Source: Eremophila alpestris peregrina
Taxonomy: Eukaryota; Chordata; Aves; Passeriformes; Alaudidae
Length of the DNA: 64,000 nucleotides
Direction: 5' to 3'
Assembly (NCBI GenBank): GCA_009792885.1
Contig: WMCF01000015.1
Location: forward strand, 14,531,667-14,595,666
The number at the start of each line of letters is the position of its first letter. Within the stretch, counting starts at the first letter, position 1. This document shows, in pieces, positions 13,566 to 27,100 of this stretch. Made by a program: the position numbers and the translations under genes. The notes below the pieces were generated by a model. It had not been told where the DNA came from and did no database searches. It saw nothing but the letters and a program-made list of their open reading frames with translations.

Positions 13566-16429
13566 ACAGCTCTTCTTGGCCTTGTGGGATTTCTGTTGTT
13601 AAAAGGTTTTTATCTTTGCTAACTTGATCACCAAAAGTCAAATAGAGGTGTTGGAAAAAGCCTGCAAGAAGGAAATGAGTTATTCCCCAGCTTTCCCTGA
13701 AGAGCCGCAAGCTTTAAGTGTGTAGGTTCCTCTCTACCGAGTGCAGCTCCTAGGAAGTCTGACAGCATAACTGGAATTTGTTTAAAGATTAGCAAAATGA
13801 TAAAAATGAAAACTACAAGAATTAAAACACAGAAAGTTTATTATAACCAACTTAACTTCGGGTTTGTTTTCAAGAAGGATCGTTTAAAAGTTTGTAGCGG
13901 TGTTTAGGTTTTTTAATTATATGATGTTTTTGTAATTTCCTCAAGTAATCAATCAACTTTATTTGTATATTAACACTGGACAGGACTAGAGGAAGTTTGC
14001 TCTTTTCTGTGGAAGTGTATTGGGATTTTTTTCTGTATCTTGCTGTATGAGGTGGCAAAATGGGTTTTTATGGGCCTACATGTACTATACTGATTGGCAA
14101 GTGTGTTGTGCACTGCAGTTGAGAGAGAGCCTGGATTATTCTGGTAAAGGAAAAAATCTTTCCAGCTGAACGCTTTGACTCTTTATTATGAGTTTTATTT
14201 TTTGTAGTTTTTATTCCTGAAATATGTACCATCTATATTTTTCTTTCTCAAAACCAGTTAGACTTAGTTGGTTTAAATCTCTCTGCTCAGAGCATGTGTA
14301 ATTTAAAAGGAACAACTACTGAAGCTCCAAATGGTAGCTGTGAAATACTGCTCAAAGTTCGTTGAGTTGTCTTACAGCACTAAAACTCTTAAATCTTTGG
14401 CACCAAGTAGCAGTCCTCTGAAGTGTTTTATCCTTTTTCAGTGAATTGCAGCTGTTTCATGCCCTGATTAATGAGAACAGAGAGTGAGAGCAACATGCTG
14501 TACATGAGTGTAAATTAGGAGTTTAAATACTTGAACTGCAGATAAATCTAGTATCAACTTTATGTCTAAAATAGGGTATTTGTTTCCTTTTTTTTCATTC
14601 CCAGTGTAATATTTTATCCTAATATGGCAATATCTTATTCATATTTGTTTTGTGCTACAACCTCTATTTTTAAATCAGTCTGCTAATTGCATTTCACATT
14701 GCTACTAAGATATTTTTATTATGGCAATTTCTCTGTAATTTCATATTTACTTCATATATTACTGCATTACCATACATTTCAATTAGAGGAAGCTGAAAGC
14801 TTTTTAAAAATTATTATTTATTTTAATAATAATAATGCAAAAATCTGTTTCCTTAGCATAGGCTGGAAGGGATCATGAAGGGAAAACGAGGTTGAGGAAG
14901 ACAGGCACTGCATAGCTGTATCATTTGTATTAGGCTTTCACGTAGGCTGGAGTCCATCCATATAAATGACCCCAAAATATGGAGTACAAAAATAACTTTG
15001 AAGAAACATAGTGTTAATTATTACACAGAAATGGTGGTGCTTAATCACAAGTTAGTGTTTTGGTGAGGTGTGTGGCTGTATTTCATTCTGAGATTTCGGA
15101 AAGCTGTTTTCTCACAGCTAGCTGGTCTGGTTTTTTCTTTAATAGGACGGGGATAACTGGCATCAACAGTGACAGACCGAGCATGTGCAGCTTGCTGCAT
15201 TTTGTGGTTGCTGTCACTGGTGTAACCTGGAGGATGTGTTAGCAGCAGCAGCAGGGGCATCTCAGTTGAAGCAAGTGTTGTGCTTTAGGCAACCCATGAT
15301 ATAGCTCCACTTGCTCCACTTGAGCTACCAGTTCTTGGTGGTACTGGTTTTATTAAGATTTTCTTGATTTGAAACAATGTTACTTAGTCAACGTACTGTT
15401 TTTCAAATTTATTTTGATGTTTTTTAGCTATATAAATCCATAGATTCATGTTTGGTTTTTATTTTCGAATGCTAGGCTCCCTTCACTGTGAATAGGAATC
15501 TTCAATAAAAATGTAACGTTGCAGTAAGCTGCTGCTAAACTTTTTATTCTTGGTAGATAAAATCTATTTTTATTTTGACATAACTAATGAAAAATCTGTC
15601 AGCCTAAGTGACAGTAATGGAAGCTGCTATACAGAGATTGTCAAGAAAATCACAGGCTTGGAGTTCCCGAGTCATAATTTTAATATAAATCAAGTGTTTG
15701 ATTGTCACATTTTTAATAATAAAAATAATTTTCAATCCACTGAACACATGGAATATTTTAATGGGTTCTGAGTTAATATGAGCTGTGAGATTTTACCTTG
15801 TAAAGTAATGAAGGCACTGTCTGCCTGAAGCCATACCTGTGCAGATGGTGAAAATGTTCCAATACTGAAGAGAGTTGGTTTTATTTTGGTACTCAACTTG
15901 GCAAAGTCACAGGAATAGGAAGTATTACAGGAGAAAATTAATATCAAAGAGTATCATCATATAATCTCTCTCTCTCTTTATTTTCTTTTCTGTAATTGCC
16001 TGGTCTGTCAAGAATTCATATACTAATTGTTTTGGTAAATGAGGGCCTAGACCCACTTGCAAATACAAACATTAGACTTGAAAGCAAAAGAGATGCTGTC
16101 TACGTAGAGGAGAAATTTAACCTGTGATATTTTTTGCTTGGTTGCACAGTGATCCACTTTCAGCAGTGGAATAGAAAAGGCTGTTCAGGAGCAGTGTGTG
16201 AGTCTGGTGGCTATCCATTCCCATGGTACTTCCTTGTGGCAAATTAAAGGGACCATGTACAGCTGCACTGTTCTTGAATTTGTCTCTTCTTTTTTTTTGT
16301 GCTTGCTGATGCTGTCTGCCTGTACAATCTCTTGAGACAGCAAGCTTCATAAAATCACTACCTGCTATGTAAATATGTGCTACTTTTTATCTTTGTTAAG
16401 CTGAGCTCAATATAGTTTTGTCACATTCC

Positions 16430-17600
16430 TCCTTTTTATAATGTTGTGGGCTTTGGTGAGCTGTAGTTCTGCAGTCACCTCACTTTTCCTTAATGCTTTT
16501 AAAAACATTGCTCGTATCACCCCCTTGGTCTTCTGCTCTTCAGTCTCTCTTGTTGTGAGGCAGCTACTGTTGTGTGAATCATTTGTGTTGCCCTTCTCTG
16601 TACCTTCTCTTAACCCCATTTCTTGAGTTAGAGAGAGCAGAACTATCTGATATTTTCTATAACAGTGTTATTGAGCAGCAAAATTATATTCTGTCTTGGG
16701 TTTGTTGCTTTTCTTAGTGATAGGCAAAATTGTATGGCATTTCTGGCTGTGGTTGAGCTTAGAGAACTGTGAACTGTGACTCATAGATCTCTTCTTTACT
16801 CAAAGTTTATGTGAGAATGTTAATGAGGTTTAGATTTTTTCTTGAAACAATTTTCAGTTCACAACATGCCTCTTTTCCCAGTTTAGTTCTAATAACATTT
16901 CTTCAGTATTCTTTGGTGGGAAGCCTTGTCAAAGTCTTTCTGAAAGTCCAGGTCTGCAAGGTCTTAATTGCTTTTAACTTGCTTTCCTCTACACCTCCTG
17001 AACACATGGTAGGTAGCAGGGCAGTATTTTCCTTTACAAAAGCTCTGTTTTCTGGTTGGATGTGTATGGGCTCAGCAATATCCTTTGTATGGACTCCACT
17101 GTCCTACCAGGAGTGGGTGTTAGTATCAGCGGTCCTTTTGGGACCTTCAAGGCTCCCAGGTCAATGGCACCTGGCCCACATGACTTGGTGATTTGGCTGG
17201 TCTAGTACTTCCCATGTGTGCCCTCTATGTTGATGCAGCTATTCTGATGTGGTGGAGAGCATGTGTGAGATACCATCTCATCATCTTCATTGGTAAAGAC
17301 AGATTCTTTGGAAGACAGAGGATTTGATGAGCTTCTTTCCTGTGACCTTCTTATCCTTGAGTACCCTTTTCATACTTCTGTTGGAAAATGATCCTGCCAA
17401 CCTGCTAGCTGTGTTTCATCTTTCAAAGTTTTATGAACATTTTAGTCTCAGCATGAGCATCTGTTGCAAGGTTTTCTTAAAATTCTTCTTCGTGCTCTTA
17501 ATTTCCTGTTTGCATTTGACTGCCCTGTTTTATGGCCTTTCCTGTACTCATTTTCATCCTCCTCACTTTTAGAAATTTCCTCATGTTCTTTTATTCATCT
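16430..17600 (-). mobile_element. Old CR1/L3-like LINE copy, antisense
   Basis: Read on the + strand, this stretch follows the order of the reverse complement of an ancient amniote CR1/L3 element: gttgcccttctctgtacctt (16589-16608), ttgagttagagagagcagaac, tgatattttctataacag and ttatattctgtctt (about 16620-16700), agagaactgtgaactgtgac then tcatagatctcttcttta (about 16760-16800), then the RT-region text aagccttgtcaaagtctttc followed by tgaaagtccaggt (16920-16953), and ttggtaaagacagattcttt near 17290-17310. Divergence and indels are high, so no reading frame survives. Boundaries are approximate. Basis: remembered consensus, not alignment. Confidence 0.6.
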
Positions 17601-18597
17601 TTCTGATACATTTAGAGCAGCATGTCCACTTACTTACATGAAAAGCAGAGGATAGACTTTTATTGTTAATCATTTAGTGTTTTAGTTTGTAGTTGCCAAT
17701 AATGGGTCCACATTTAGTTTAGTATTTTCTAAATCAAAATACTTTCTGTCTTTCTGGCAGCATCAGGAGTAAAAAATTTAGCTTTGCAGAAATCTGAAGC
17801 TTTACAAAGTGAGTGAATTAGAAGTAAGGCCATGTGGTTGGTTTCCTTTGAAATAAAAACTGTTAGTTTGACTTTTCAGGTGTTTTCTACTGGGCATTTT
17901 AAAATCTGCTGGCACAAAAGAGAATGTTTCTCATTTTTAGTGACCCGAATACCCACAAATTGATTTTTTTTTTTGTCATTGAGATTTTGGAGATGCAGAG
18001 TTGCATTTGACATTCTTGGATAATTGAACACATACGTGCTCCGTAATTTTCTGAAAAAATGGCTGTGATTTTTAAAATTAGATTTCTTCTGGAAAATATA
18101 CCACAGTGGAACACTGTGATGTAGGTGATTGTAATATTGACCTATCATTTTCTTTACTAATGGCTAAATTAGTAAAGATTATTAGTAATCCTATTCTATT
18201 CTGTTCTAACTATAGTCCCATACTTCTGGAGGGACACTGTATTACTAGATGACACGAGATGCAGGATGGGGAAGTTCAGAGGTTTTGGCAAGCTGATTGA
18301 GAGGTAGTTCTGTAAAAGTGAGAAGTAGAGTGGGATTGTGGGATCTGTACTTCTTGTTTCTCTTAAATTACAGTAGGAAAGGAGTTAATATAATTGGAGT
18401 TATTATTGCTTATGCTTCAGATTTCATGTCCAGCTGAGATTAATTATAAGAAGGCTTCTCAGAACAGTGAGATCTTGGAGCACTGTCTTAATTTCCTCGG
18501 GGAGAAGAAAAAGAACCACTTTCTTAAGGTGTAGTTATAGCCTTATCATTGCTTTTGAAAAACTTAATGTGATCTGTGTGTAGGCAATAATGAGGAC

Positions 18598-18645
18598 CCA
18601 AATTCAACAACCTGGGAGGTCCCTTCCAATCTCAGATTACTGGAA
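18598..18645 (+). mobile_element. Possible CR1 3' tail remnant
   Basis: Sequence around aacctgggaggtcccttcca (18610-18629) followed by atctcag resembles the CR1 3' terminal ...gaggtcccttccaacctca. The terminal octamer repeat is not seen. Too short for certainty. Confidence 0.35.
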
Positions 18646-21019
18646 ATGCTCTAACTTGGTATAGACTCAGGAAAGCATTATTAGCAGATTACTTAAGGAC
18701 TGGAATTTTAAACATTTTAGAGTCTAAATAAAGTTAATTAAGGGTTTTGGGCTAAAGCTTTGTGCTCAGTTTTTGAGCCTGCAGCTATGGATTTTTCTCT
18801 TTGAAATGGTCAAACCTCAGCCCAATATAGTTATTTGTGGTAAAATGTAAATTTCATGTGTGTACTTCATTAAGTGCTTGTACTTCTTGGGTAAATGTTT
18901 ACCAGATTTTTAAGAAATTTTGATGCAGAAATAATTTCTGTAGAGCCTGTAAGGTTATTTACTACCAGCTTTAGGAAGCTAATTTCAAATGGCTGACTTG
19001 CAAAATAGATTTAATTTTGAAGTTATTGGTTTGATTTTTGGCATATTGGTGTTGAAGGAGTGAGTAGAAATAGGAGACAATGCTTAAGTAGGCATAAAAA
19101 GGACAAGAAAGAGTTAACTAATTCTTTAGTGAGCAATACATAATGGTTTAGGGAGCTTTATGCTTTTTTTTTTTTTTAACAGTGTTTAAAATTCCCAAAA
19201 GTATTAAGCATAATATATGTTCTGTGTCTCTGAGTATACCTAGTGCACTTTAGGGAGTGTAGATTTCCTTCCATTTAGGAAATTTTTCCAGTAAGTCAGT
19301 GTCTGTCATGAATGTGGAGTACCATTTCCTTGGAACTGAATTTTTCTTCTCTTAACTATCTTCTCACCCTTGATAAACACACAAGCCATCTCCTCTCGTC
19401 CTTGTGATGAGCTTCCGAAGTCTCAGAGTGTGCTATGAAGCACAGGTGCTGTGTGGCTACAACAGACAACTTTGCAGAAGTGCTTGTATTTGCTAACTGA
19501 TTAAATCTGTTTATAGCATGGAAAACTAAATTATCTTGGGGGTCTGATCAGAAAACTGCAAAGTGTCTTAAAATGGCATGTGGTGAGCAGACCCTTTCCA
19601 CTGGGAATTGCTACCCCTTAGCTAGAGCAGGAGGGCTGAGACTAAATCCACTGGTCCAGGCTGTTGGTGAGCAAACTGTGACAAATCTAAACTTTCAGGT
19701 ACTATGTTTGATCAGATTGGGTTGCTTTTCTGAGACCAATAATTCAATCACTTTTTGATTGTTGGACCACATTTTTGGTTTGTGAGGCTGGGACTATCTG
19801 AATGAAAGGTGTGATCTCTGTACATGTAACAGCAATGTTTCTCATTTCAAGGAAATGGTAGGAACAGTGAAGTGCTTTCTGCTTTTTCTGTGTTTTCATT
19901 ATTTGCATTAAAGTTCAGGAGAATTTCACATCTGATAGTAGAAGATGTTTATGAACTTTAGGTCAGGTCTTGCTTAAGTTTCCAGAAGCTCTAGAATAAC
20001 TTCAAATGAAGTTTATCCCACATTGTCTAGAAATTGTATTATAAGATTCTTGTCACATTATTACATTACAAATCGGAATTATTCCATAAATAATAATCTT
20101 ACTATATAATATCCAAACATACCTCTTGTGTGCTTCAACACTGAAGAAAATTTGAGACTCATGCAAATAGTATGCTGTGTTCATGTTGTTTTGTCTGATT
20201 AAGTGGAGAATTTCTGTAATCAGATGAATCCCACACTGGTGCAAACTGCATATACCTTTTAAATAGACTCATTTGTCTCTTACTCATTTCAAAAAATAGG
20301 CTTTATATAGACAGGATTCAGTATGCAATGGAAAGGCTTGGATCAGTGAATCCTTTTTTGCCTAAAAATATTTGCATGGTAAAAATATCCCTATCTGTTA
20401 CTGTTCTCACACTTTCCAGATAATAATTATCTCTAATAGTGAGCTGATTTCATGCTGAAGGCTTCAGTTCAGGAACACACTCAAAGTCTTTCATGACTTG
20501 CATCAAACTGGATTATTCCCTCTATTTTAAAGTAATTCTTGTGCTCGAATCAGACACATTTAAGTGCCCTGTTGAATTAGTATCTGTGTGGAAATTGTTT
20601 TTCTCCTCAACATAATCAATTTTGGAACTGGAAAGTACCTTCTGTTGATGGTCTTAGTATTTTTTTTCCAATTTGCGCCACCATCAGTTGTTGCTCACTT
20701 CAATATTTGTGGCTTTGCTACTTTCCTGACAATTGAATTATTTTGTGTGTATCTTCATAATAATTATTTGCCTCTTGTCTGCCTTTTCCATTTACATGTA
20801 AAATTAGCATTTTGCCAACATTGTCATTGTTTCAAAAATAACAATGCAAAATCTGGTGATCCAAAGAATTAGTCTCTCTTTAATGTGAATAAATAAAGTT
20901 TAAATTCACAGTTATATGACGTGTAACATAAATTTTTAAAAGCATAATTTTCATCTAAATGTGCAGCTGCTTCTACATGTTTCTATTTACCTTGATTTCT
21001 GTATTTTAATATTTTTCAG

Positions 21020-21130
21020 ACAAGTATAAAAGAAGGATTACTACTGAAGCAAACCAGCTCCTTTCAGAGGTGGAAAAAGCGTTATTTCAAACTTCGAGGT
21101 CGTACCCTTTACTATGCTAAGGATTCAAAG
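21020..21130 (+). CDS. DGKH: DGKH exon: PH domain, first part
   Basis: 111 bp, phase 0 at both ends, 37 codons. Begins [11 protein letters not shown] and ends [18 protein letters not shown] is the classic beta-strand core of a PH domain. Acceptor is atttttcag, donor gtaatt. In known DGKH the residues before this exon are a low-complexity Ala/Gly/Ser N-terminus ending near a phospho-regulated stretch; that preceding exon was not found in 1-21019, so this is probably coding exon 2. The PH domain in this family contributes to phosphoinositide binding and membrane targeting (family knowledge). Confidence 0.95.
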
Positions 21131-24100
21131 GTAATTCTGTGCTAGTAGTGTCAACTGCCATTTACCTGTGACTTCAGTTTAGTTTAGGTTTATAAGTTTA
21201 ATACATTTAATAAGTTAATTAATAGTAATAATTTAATGATTTTTTCACTGTTGTTTAATGTAAAAACTGCTCTATATAGGATGTAGTGTGCTAAATTAAC
21301 TTTAAGGAAGATTGGTGATCTCTCTTGATTTTTTTGAAATTAAGTTTATCACAGTTATTTTAACCTTTTTGGCTATTCAGACAAATAATAAAGTAACAAG
21401 TTGTGGAGTTTTTTGTGGCTCTCAGACAGTAAAAAAAAGTAAAAACTGGATAAAGTTTAGAAGTTATCGCTAAAGCTGCATTCTATTAAAACTCTTCTGC
21501 TCTGATGCCCATAGAAATAGTTATGTGAAATCAAGATAGGCTGATATTCTGCCAGAACTGATATATAAGGGAAAAAGCTGTTTCCCATCTATTTAATTTT
21601 TGGTGGGAGAATTGGGGGTGGGCAGAGGGGAATACTTATCTTCTCTTTGAAAGGCATTTCCTTCCTCCCTCCCAAGGCTGGGGCCAAGAGCATTTTGGCT
21701 GACTGGGACTGTGCTGTTTCATAGCTGTGGGTGTTACTCTTCTGTACCCTGTGCGATTGGGGCATCTCGTGGGAGCTGTAGGTGAGGTGCTTCAGGTCTC
21801 CATCACCTTCTGTAGCTTTGTTTTCTCAACAAAACTCGTAGCAAAGGCACAGAGATCACTCCTTGTGGGACTACAGGACTGCAGCTGCATGGTGCACAGT
21901 TGTGTGGCTATAATGGATCAAGGAGGGCCCCATTGCTCCTGGGAGCCCAGCACTGCTGTAGCTCTGTTGTCAAACCTCTCTGCACTTGGTGCAACCACAA
22001 GCAGTTTATATAAAGGATAAGCATGGCAGATAAGAGCTCTGAGAGGGGCAACCTCAAATCAGAGTATGATGCTGAGATGTTTTGAAAATGTGAGCCTACT
22101 CTGTTAAACAAGGAATGTGGGGTATTTTGGGTCTCTGTTGGTCTCACTCCAACAGGTCTGTGCCCTTGCTGTCTTAGGAATCATGGAACTGTTGTAGCAT
22201 GTCCAGAGGAGGGACACAAAGGTGAGCAGGGGCCTGGAGCACCTCTCTTATGAATATAGACTTGAGAGATCTGGGACCTCAGAGCAGCCTTCTAGTACCT
22301 GGAAAGGGTACAAGGGAGCTGGAGAGCGGCTTTTTACGAGGGCATGTGGTCAAAGGACAAGGGGGAATTATTTTAAACTGAAAGAGGAGAGATTTAGATA
22401 TTAGGTAGGAAGATACTCTTCATTATGGGGATGGTGAGACACTGGCACAGGCTGCTCAGAGAAGCTGTGGATGCCCCGTCCCTGGAAATGTTCAAGGCCA
22501 GGCTGGATGGGGCTTTGGAGGTAGATGATCTTTAAGGTCCCTTCCAACTGAAATCATTCTGTGATTCTATGATGAAGATGAGAAAAGAAGGTGTTATGAG
22601 TAGGCAATTGTGCCAATACTCTAATGCTGAATCCAGACATGCTGAAATTCCCCCAGTATCGATTCTCTTCCCTGTGATGTGGAAGAGGAAAAACATGGTA
22701 GGGCTAAAAAAATAGGCATTTTTGTTGGATTGTTCTGTGCTACAAAACCCATCATGAGTATAACAACCTAACTGATCCTTTGCCAGAGGCTGGAGGGTTT
22801 AGAGTAGACATATATTTCTCTTGTTGGGACATCAGACAAAGGGGTGGAGGGAATCTCTTCAGCTCTTTGAGATACATCTTCTCATATGGATACTATATCA
22901 CAGCTTTCTACATGACTTTAGAGTTCCATCCTAAAACTAAAGAATTAATTTACGTGTGTGTGAATCTCTTTCCTCTGACATCACATTTATGCTTCATAGT
23001 AGACACTCTAAAGCTTCATCTATGTAAGAAAAACCCCTTGTTTTTAAAGAGATTTTAAAACAATATATTTATTGAGCCCTATTTTTATGCTGTCATGTAC
23101 CACTTAGAATAGCAAGTAGGACTGTTATGGGTCTGTTTAGGGGCCAGTTATGAAATTTTATCACATCATCAGTGTGTTCTATTTTTTTCACTACTTTTAT
23201 TTTCTATTTTTATTGTCTAATTGGAATAGATGCAGTGAAATTAAAGCATCTTTTCTAAGCATACCTGAAAGTGGACTAATTTAATTTATTGCTGCTATGT
23301 TCTTTTCCCTTGACAGTCTCTAATATTTGATGAAGTTGACCTGTCAGATGCCAGTGTAGCTGAATCAAGCACAAAAAATGTCAACAACAGCTTCACGGTA
23401 TGGAACAATTTAATACTGTTTTTGAAGGCTGTGGACAGACTGTTACTAAAAAATTCAAGAATCCTCTCAATTGCTTATTTTCCTCTGTTTGGAAATAAAA
23501 TGTCTTTTTTTTTGGAAATGGTTTAATGTATGAGAACAATATCACATCAGCTATGGAGCATTCTATTTCAGTGAGCAGAAATGCCAGGTGACAGTTGCTT
23601 CAAAAGATGATGATAGAAGGCCTTAAAACACAACAAGATTCAATATTAGTACTTAGTACTAATTAGTACAGCTTGGGTTTGTGCTGTAGTTTCTCTTTGA
23701 GGTGACATGCTGAATTAAATCAAATGTAATTGTAGTTTTGTTTTAATTTTCTTATAATAGCATTTTTGGTTTCTTCCCATATTGAAATGTATTTTATTTT
23801 TTTCACTGCCAGTCATGCCCATATATGTTTCCAAGTCATTTAGAAAACCTGTCCCTACAGTCACACTCTGATACTGCTGTAAGAAACATAGAGCATTCAT
23901 AAATCCCCATTTCTGTAAGGTCACCAGTGTTTTTTACACGAATGATCTTTCCTTTGCTGTCCAACTGTATGTTAGAACTAAGTGGTGATGTCTGACATAG
24001 TTCCTCTGCTGATTCTTAACCTCTGGAAAAAAAAAATTACATGAGCCAGTTATGAGGAATATCATTGGTGAAGTTGTCCTTTTGAAGGACATCTTGAGAT

Positions 24101-27100
24101 GTCCCACTCACTGTAATGGCATCATTTTCCTTAACCTGCATGTCTCTTTATTGTCTATTAAAAAGATTTGATTTTTCATTTTCCTGATGTTTTTCATTCC
24201 CCAGGTGATCCATATTAGTCCATGTTACCAGTCTTGGTTTTTCTTCTCCAAAACAGTCTAAGGCAAGCCTCATGAGGGTTTCATAGTTTTTCCTTGCTGG
24301 TACCTCCCAGGCAGCTGCTGAAGCAATCAGAGCACTTCAAAGACATGCTCATGTTGGCCTTGACAGCCCAGTGTGCTGTGTCAATCCAGGCTGCTTTACT
24401 AAGAATGCTGTTAAAAAGGCTGCTTTGACAGAAGGTCTCAGATGAGGTGGAGGCTGTGTCAGGTACTAGCCTGTATTTTGGAAAAGCTCTTTCAAGAAGT
24501 TGCCTAGAAGTTCTGCTTCTTCAGAAAAGTGGGGTGCTTGGGCATTTTATTTTATTTTGTTTTGTTTTGTTTTATTTTATTTTTATTTTATTTTATTTTA
24601 TTTATTTTTTTAATTTTTATTTTTTTATTTTTTATTTTATTTTATTTTATTTTTACTTGTTCGATACTTGGTGTTTTGATATCCTTTGTAATTCTTTAGG
24701 CCCATTCAGCATCTCATTCTTTGTCAAAAGCATGTTTTGCTTCTAGTATCAAGAATTCTGGGGAAGACAGTAGAGGAAACAGAAATCTCTGTCTACAGCT
24801 TTAACAGCTTCAGAGACACTGTTTGTTTTCACGTCCTGGGTACTTTAGGGCAAACAGTGTTTTCTCTAAGGAGGCTTCAAACTCATTTTGAAAAATTATT
24901 TGGATGTACAGCTCTCCTGGATTGAAGAGTTGTCTGATTTGACTGTGAAATATGGTAATAGTCGTCATCTGGCTTAACCTTTTGGCTTCTTTCTTTGTGT
25001 TTGCCTAACCCAGTCTCCCAGCAACACAGCTCTCTGAAGTGAGACACTCTGACCTCGCCTGCACTGGCTTGGGCTCAGGGGCTGGGGCTGGAGTGGCTGG
25101 TTGGCTCTCCAGCAATACTCCTTATAAATAAAAAGAAACTTTACTTTTTGCCTTTTTATTTTCCTCCATCTTAGAAAGATAATTCTGCCTTTCTTAAAAT
25201 TATGGGTCTTTTTATTTATGTTCTAAGTGATCTGTTAGCATTCTCTTTGTTAAAAAAAGCAAAAATTAGGTCCTCAACTTTAGCCTTCTCTAGTTAATGT
25301 ACTCCTTTTGTTTCTTTGCCCCAGTAAATAATATTTTTAACACAAACTGACGTAGATGGAATATACACCAAATGACAATTTTTCCAGGAAAACACACCTT
25401 TAAAAATTTATACTAAAAATTATTTTTATTTTTTGTTTAAAAATAATTTTTTCATTTCACTTAAATCCCACCCTCTCCCCTCAATTTCCCACCCCCAGCT
25501 TGTAGAAGTTACTGGTTTGCCTTCTTTTGCCCTTTCTAGTTTGTCTGTTTGAAGGCAGAGGTGTGTGTGTCAAGTTTTTCCATGCTCTTTTTTTGGATAA
25601 AACTCAAGTCCTAAAATTAGTCATAACACACAGATTTAAGGTTGGGTTTATTTGTAATGCACAAGCTTGCAGAATATTTTATGTAACTAAATAACACTGT
25701 TTGTTCACTGGGATTACTTTTGCTATCTTTCTGCAAACAAGTTGAGGTTAAAGGGAAAGTTGAGGTACATAATATCTGCTAATTAAAATGCAGAGCTGAT
25801 AAACTTAAATCAGCTCATTTGTTTCATTTTTTTCCTTATTGCCAGTGATATTTTCCTCAGTGAATGATCAACTCACTTCTAGCAATTAGTTTCTAGTGCA
25901 CAACCTTGCCTTTTAAGAGTTTATAAAGTGTTTGGTAGTTCTGAACATCCTTACCTAGAGTTTAATAGGTAACCTAGAAGGAAGGGTGTCCCTTGACTTC
26001 AGAGCATTTACATAAGACACTCAAGGCTGGATTCTTCCTAGTGCCTTGTTAGGTACCATGAGAGATTTGCATCACCCTCTCCATCAGCCACATCAGGAAC
26101 TCAGGGAGGATTTTGCTCAGCCCATGGCCAGTTCAGTGATGTGGGTGAGTGCTGAGTCCTCATAATGGTATTGGGCACTCAGCAGAACATGTTTTTCCCC
26201 AGAACTTTGCTTCTGCCTCAGAGAGTGGTTCATGTTGTCTCAGCACAGCCAGAGAGGTGTAGTTGTTCAGCATGTTACCTCTCTGGGGAAGCTCCTGGGA
26301 TGAACCATCTCCCACCCTTATTGCACAGAAGCAGATGGGGCAATGACCAATTCTGCTGAGAGCTGGAATTCCTTGTGCCTCTTGGTTTGCAGGGATGGAA
26401 GTTGGCTTGTTGATACCTCGAGTGCATTTAGAAAAACCCTCTTTATTGTTCTCAAAACAAGACTTGAGAGTGTGAAGAGCGTGAAGAGATGAGGCTGCAG
26501 AGTACTCTCTGGTGTGCAAGCGTGGGCTTGTAGAGCAGGGGTGGTGTGCCTTTGTTCTAACAGGTACAAGGAATGGGGTTTTTAAATACTAAAAGGATTC
26601 TTGAACAGGCATATTCAGATAATGGAGTTCCTCAAGGCAAAAAAGGTGATTATGGATTGGGGTTATCAAAGGAAATTATCTTAGGTGAACTTCAGGCTAA
26701 AGTTTCTACCTCTGCCTTGCTTTTGATGCTGAAGAACTGATCAAATTGTTGAGGAAAAGGTCTGTAGATGTTAAGCATGCTGCCTCTCAGTAGCTGAGCC
26801 AGTTGAGCTTGTATAAAATGCTCTGGGTTACTATAAATCTGTGCTAAAATTGCATGTTAAATGCACGGGCTTCATGTGGCAGCACCTGTATTTTAATCCA
26901 TGCAAACTTTTGTTTGAAACTTTTGTTATGGGGTTTTTGATGGTAAATATGATGGAAAATAATAATATTGTGTTAAATACTGGTTTTGAGGCACTACTTT
27001 GTATAGCTGGTTTTATCTAATTGCATCTAAAAGTAAAAGAGGAAATAATTTCTCTGTCATTCTGGAAAGTCCCCTCCAGGAATATTAGAGTTAAAAATAT

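Larger units (their letters stand above)
1..21019. other. Intron 1 (or upstream) of DGKH, non-coding
   Basis: 21 kb without a supportable exon. All open frames are under about 130 codons, without family signatures. The acceptor of the first recognised DGKH exon is at its right end, so the simplest reading is intron 1, with the first exon and promoter further left. Contents noted separately: an assembly gap near 5390, CR1 pieces near 12190-12892 and 13505-13565, a possible tail remnant near 18600, and an old LINE at about 16430-17600. The rest (1-5380, 5420-12190, 13570-16430, 17600-21019) is AT-rich unique-looking sequence in which I recognise nothing. A patch at about 10890-11230 is richer in GC than its surroundings but unidentified. 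Confidence 0.7.
21131..23316 (+). other. DGKH intron between PH exons (2.2 kb)
   Basis: GT-AG intron. Its centre (about 21600-22572) is GC-richer than its ends and holds an unidentified segment followed by a CR1 copy, both listed separately. The remainder (21131-21600, 22575-23316) shows no recognised element. Confidence 0.85.

Noticed and set aside
16811..17191. 126-codon + strand open frame
   Set aside because: It lies inside the decayed antisense LINE, has no domain signature and reads on the strand opposite to the element's coding strand. Compositional.
1..21019. First coding exon or an alternative promoter of DGKH
   Set aside because: I looked for the Ala/Gly/Ser-rich N-terminal exon and for a CpG-rich promoter. 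No such GC-rich block or in-phase donor was seen, so the 5' end is placed outside the window.
26160..26569. Overlapping open frames (up to 119 codons) in a GC-richer patch
   Set aside because: Open on both strands because of composition. No family signature, no start context or splice evidence.
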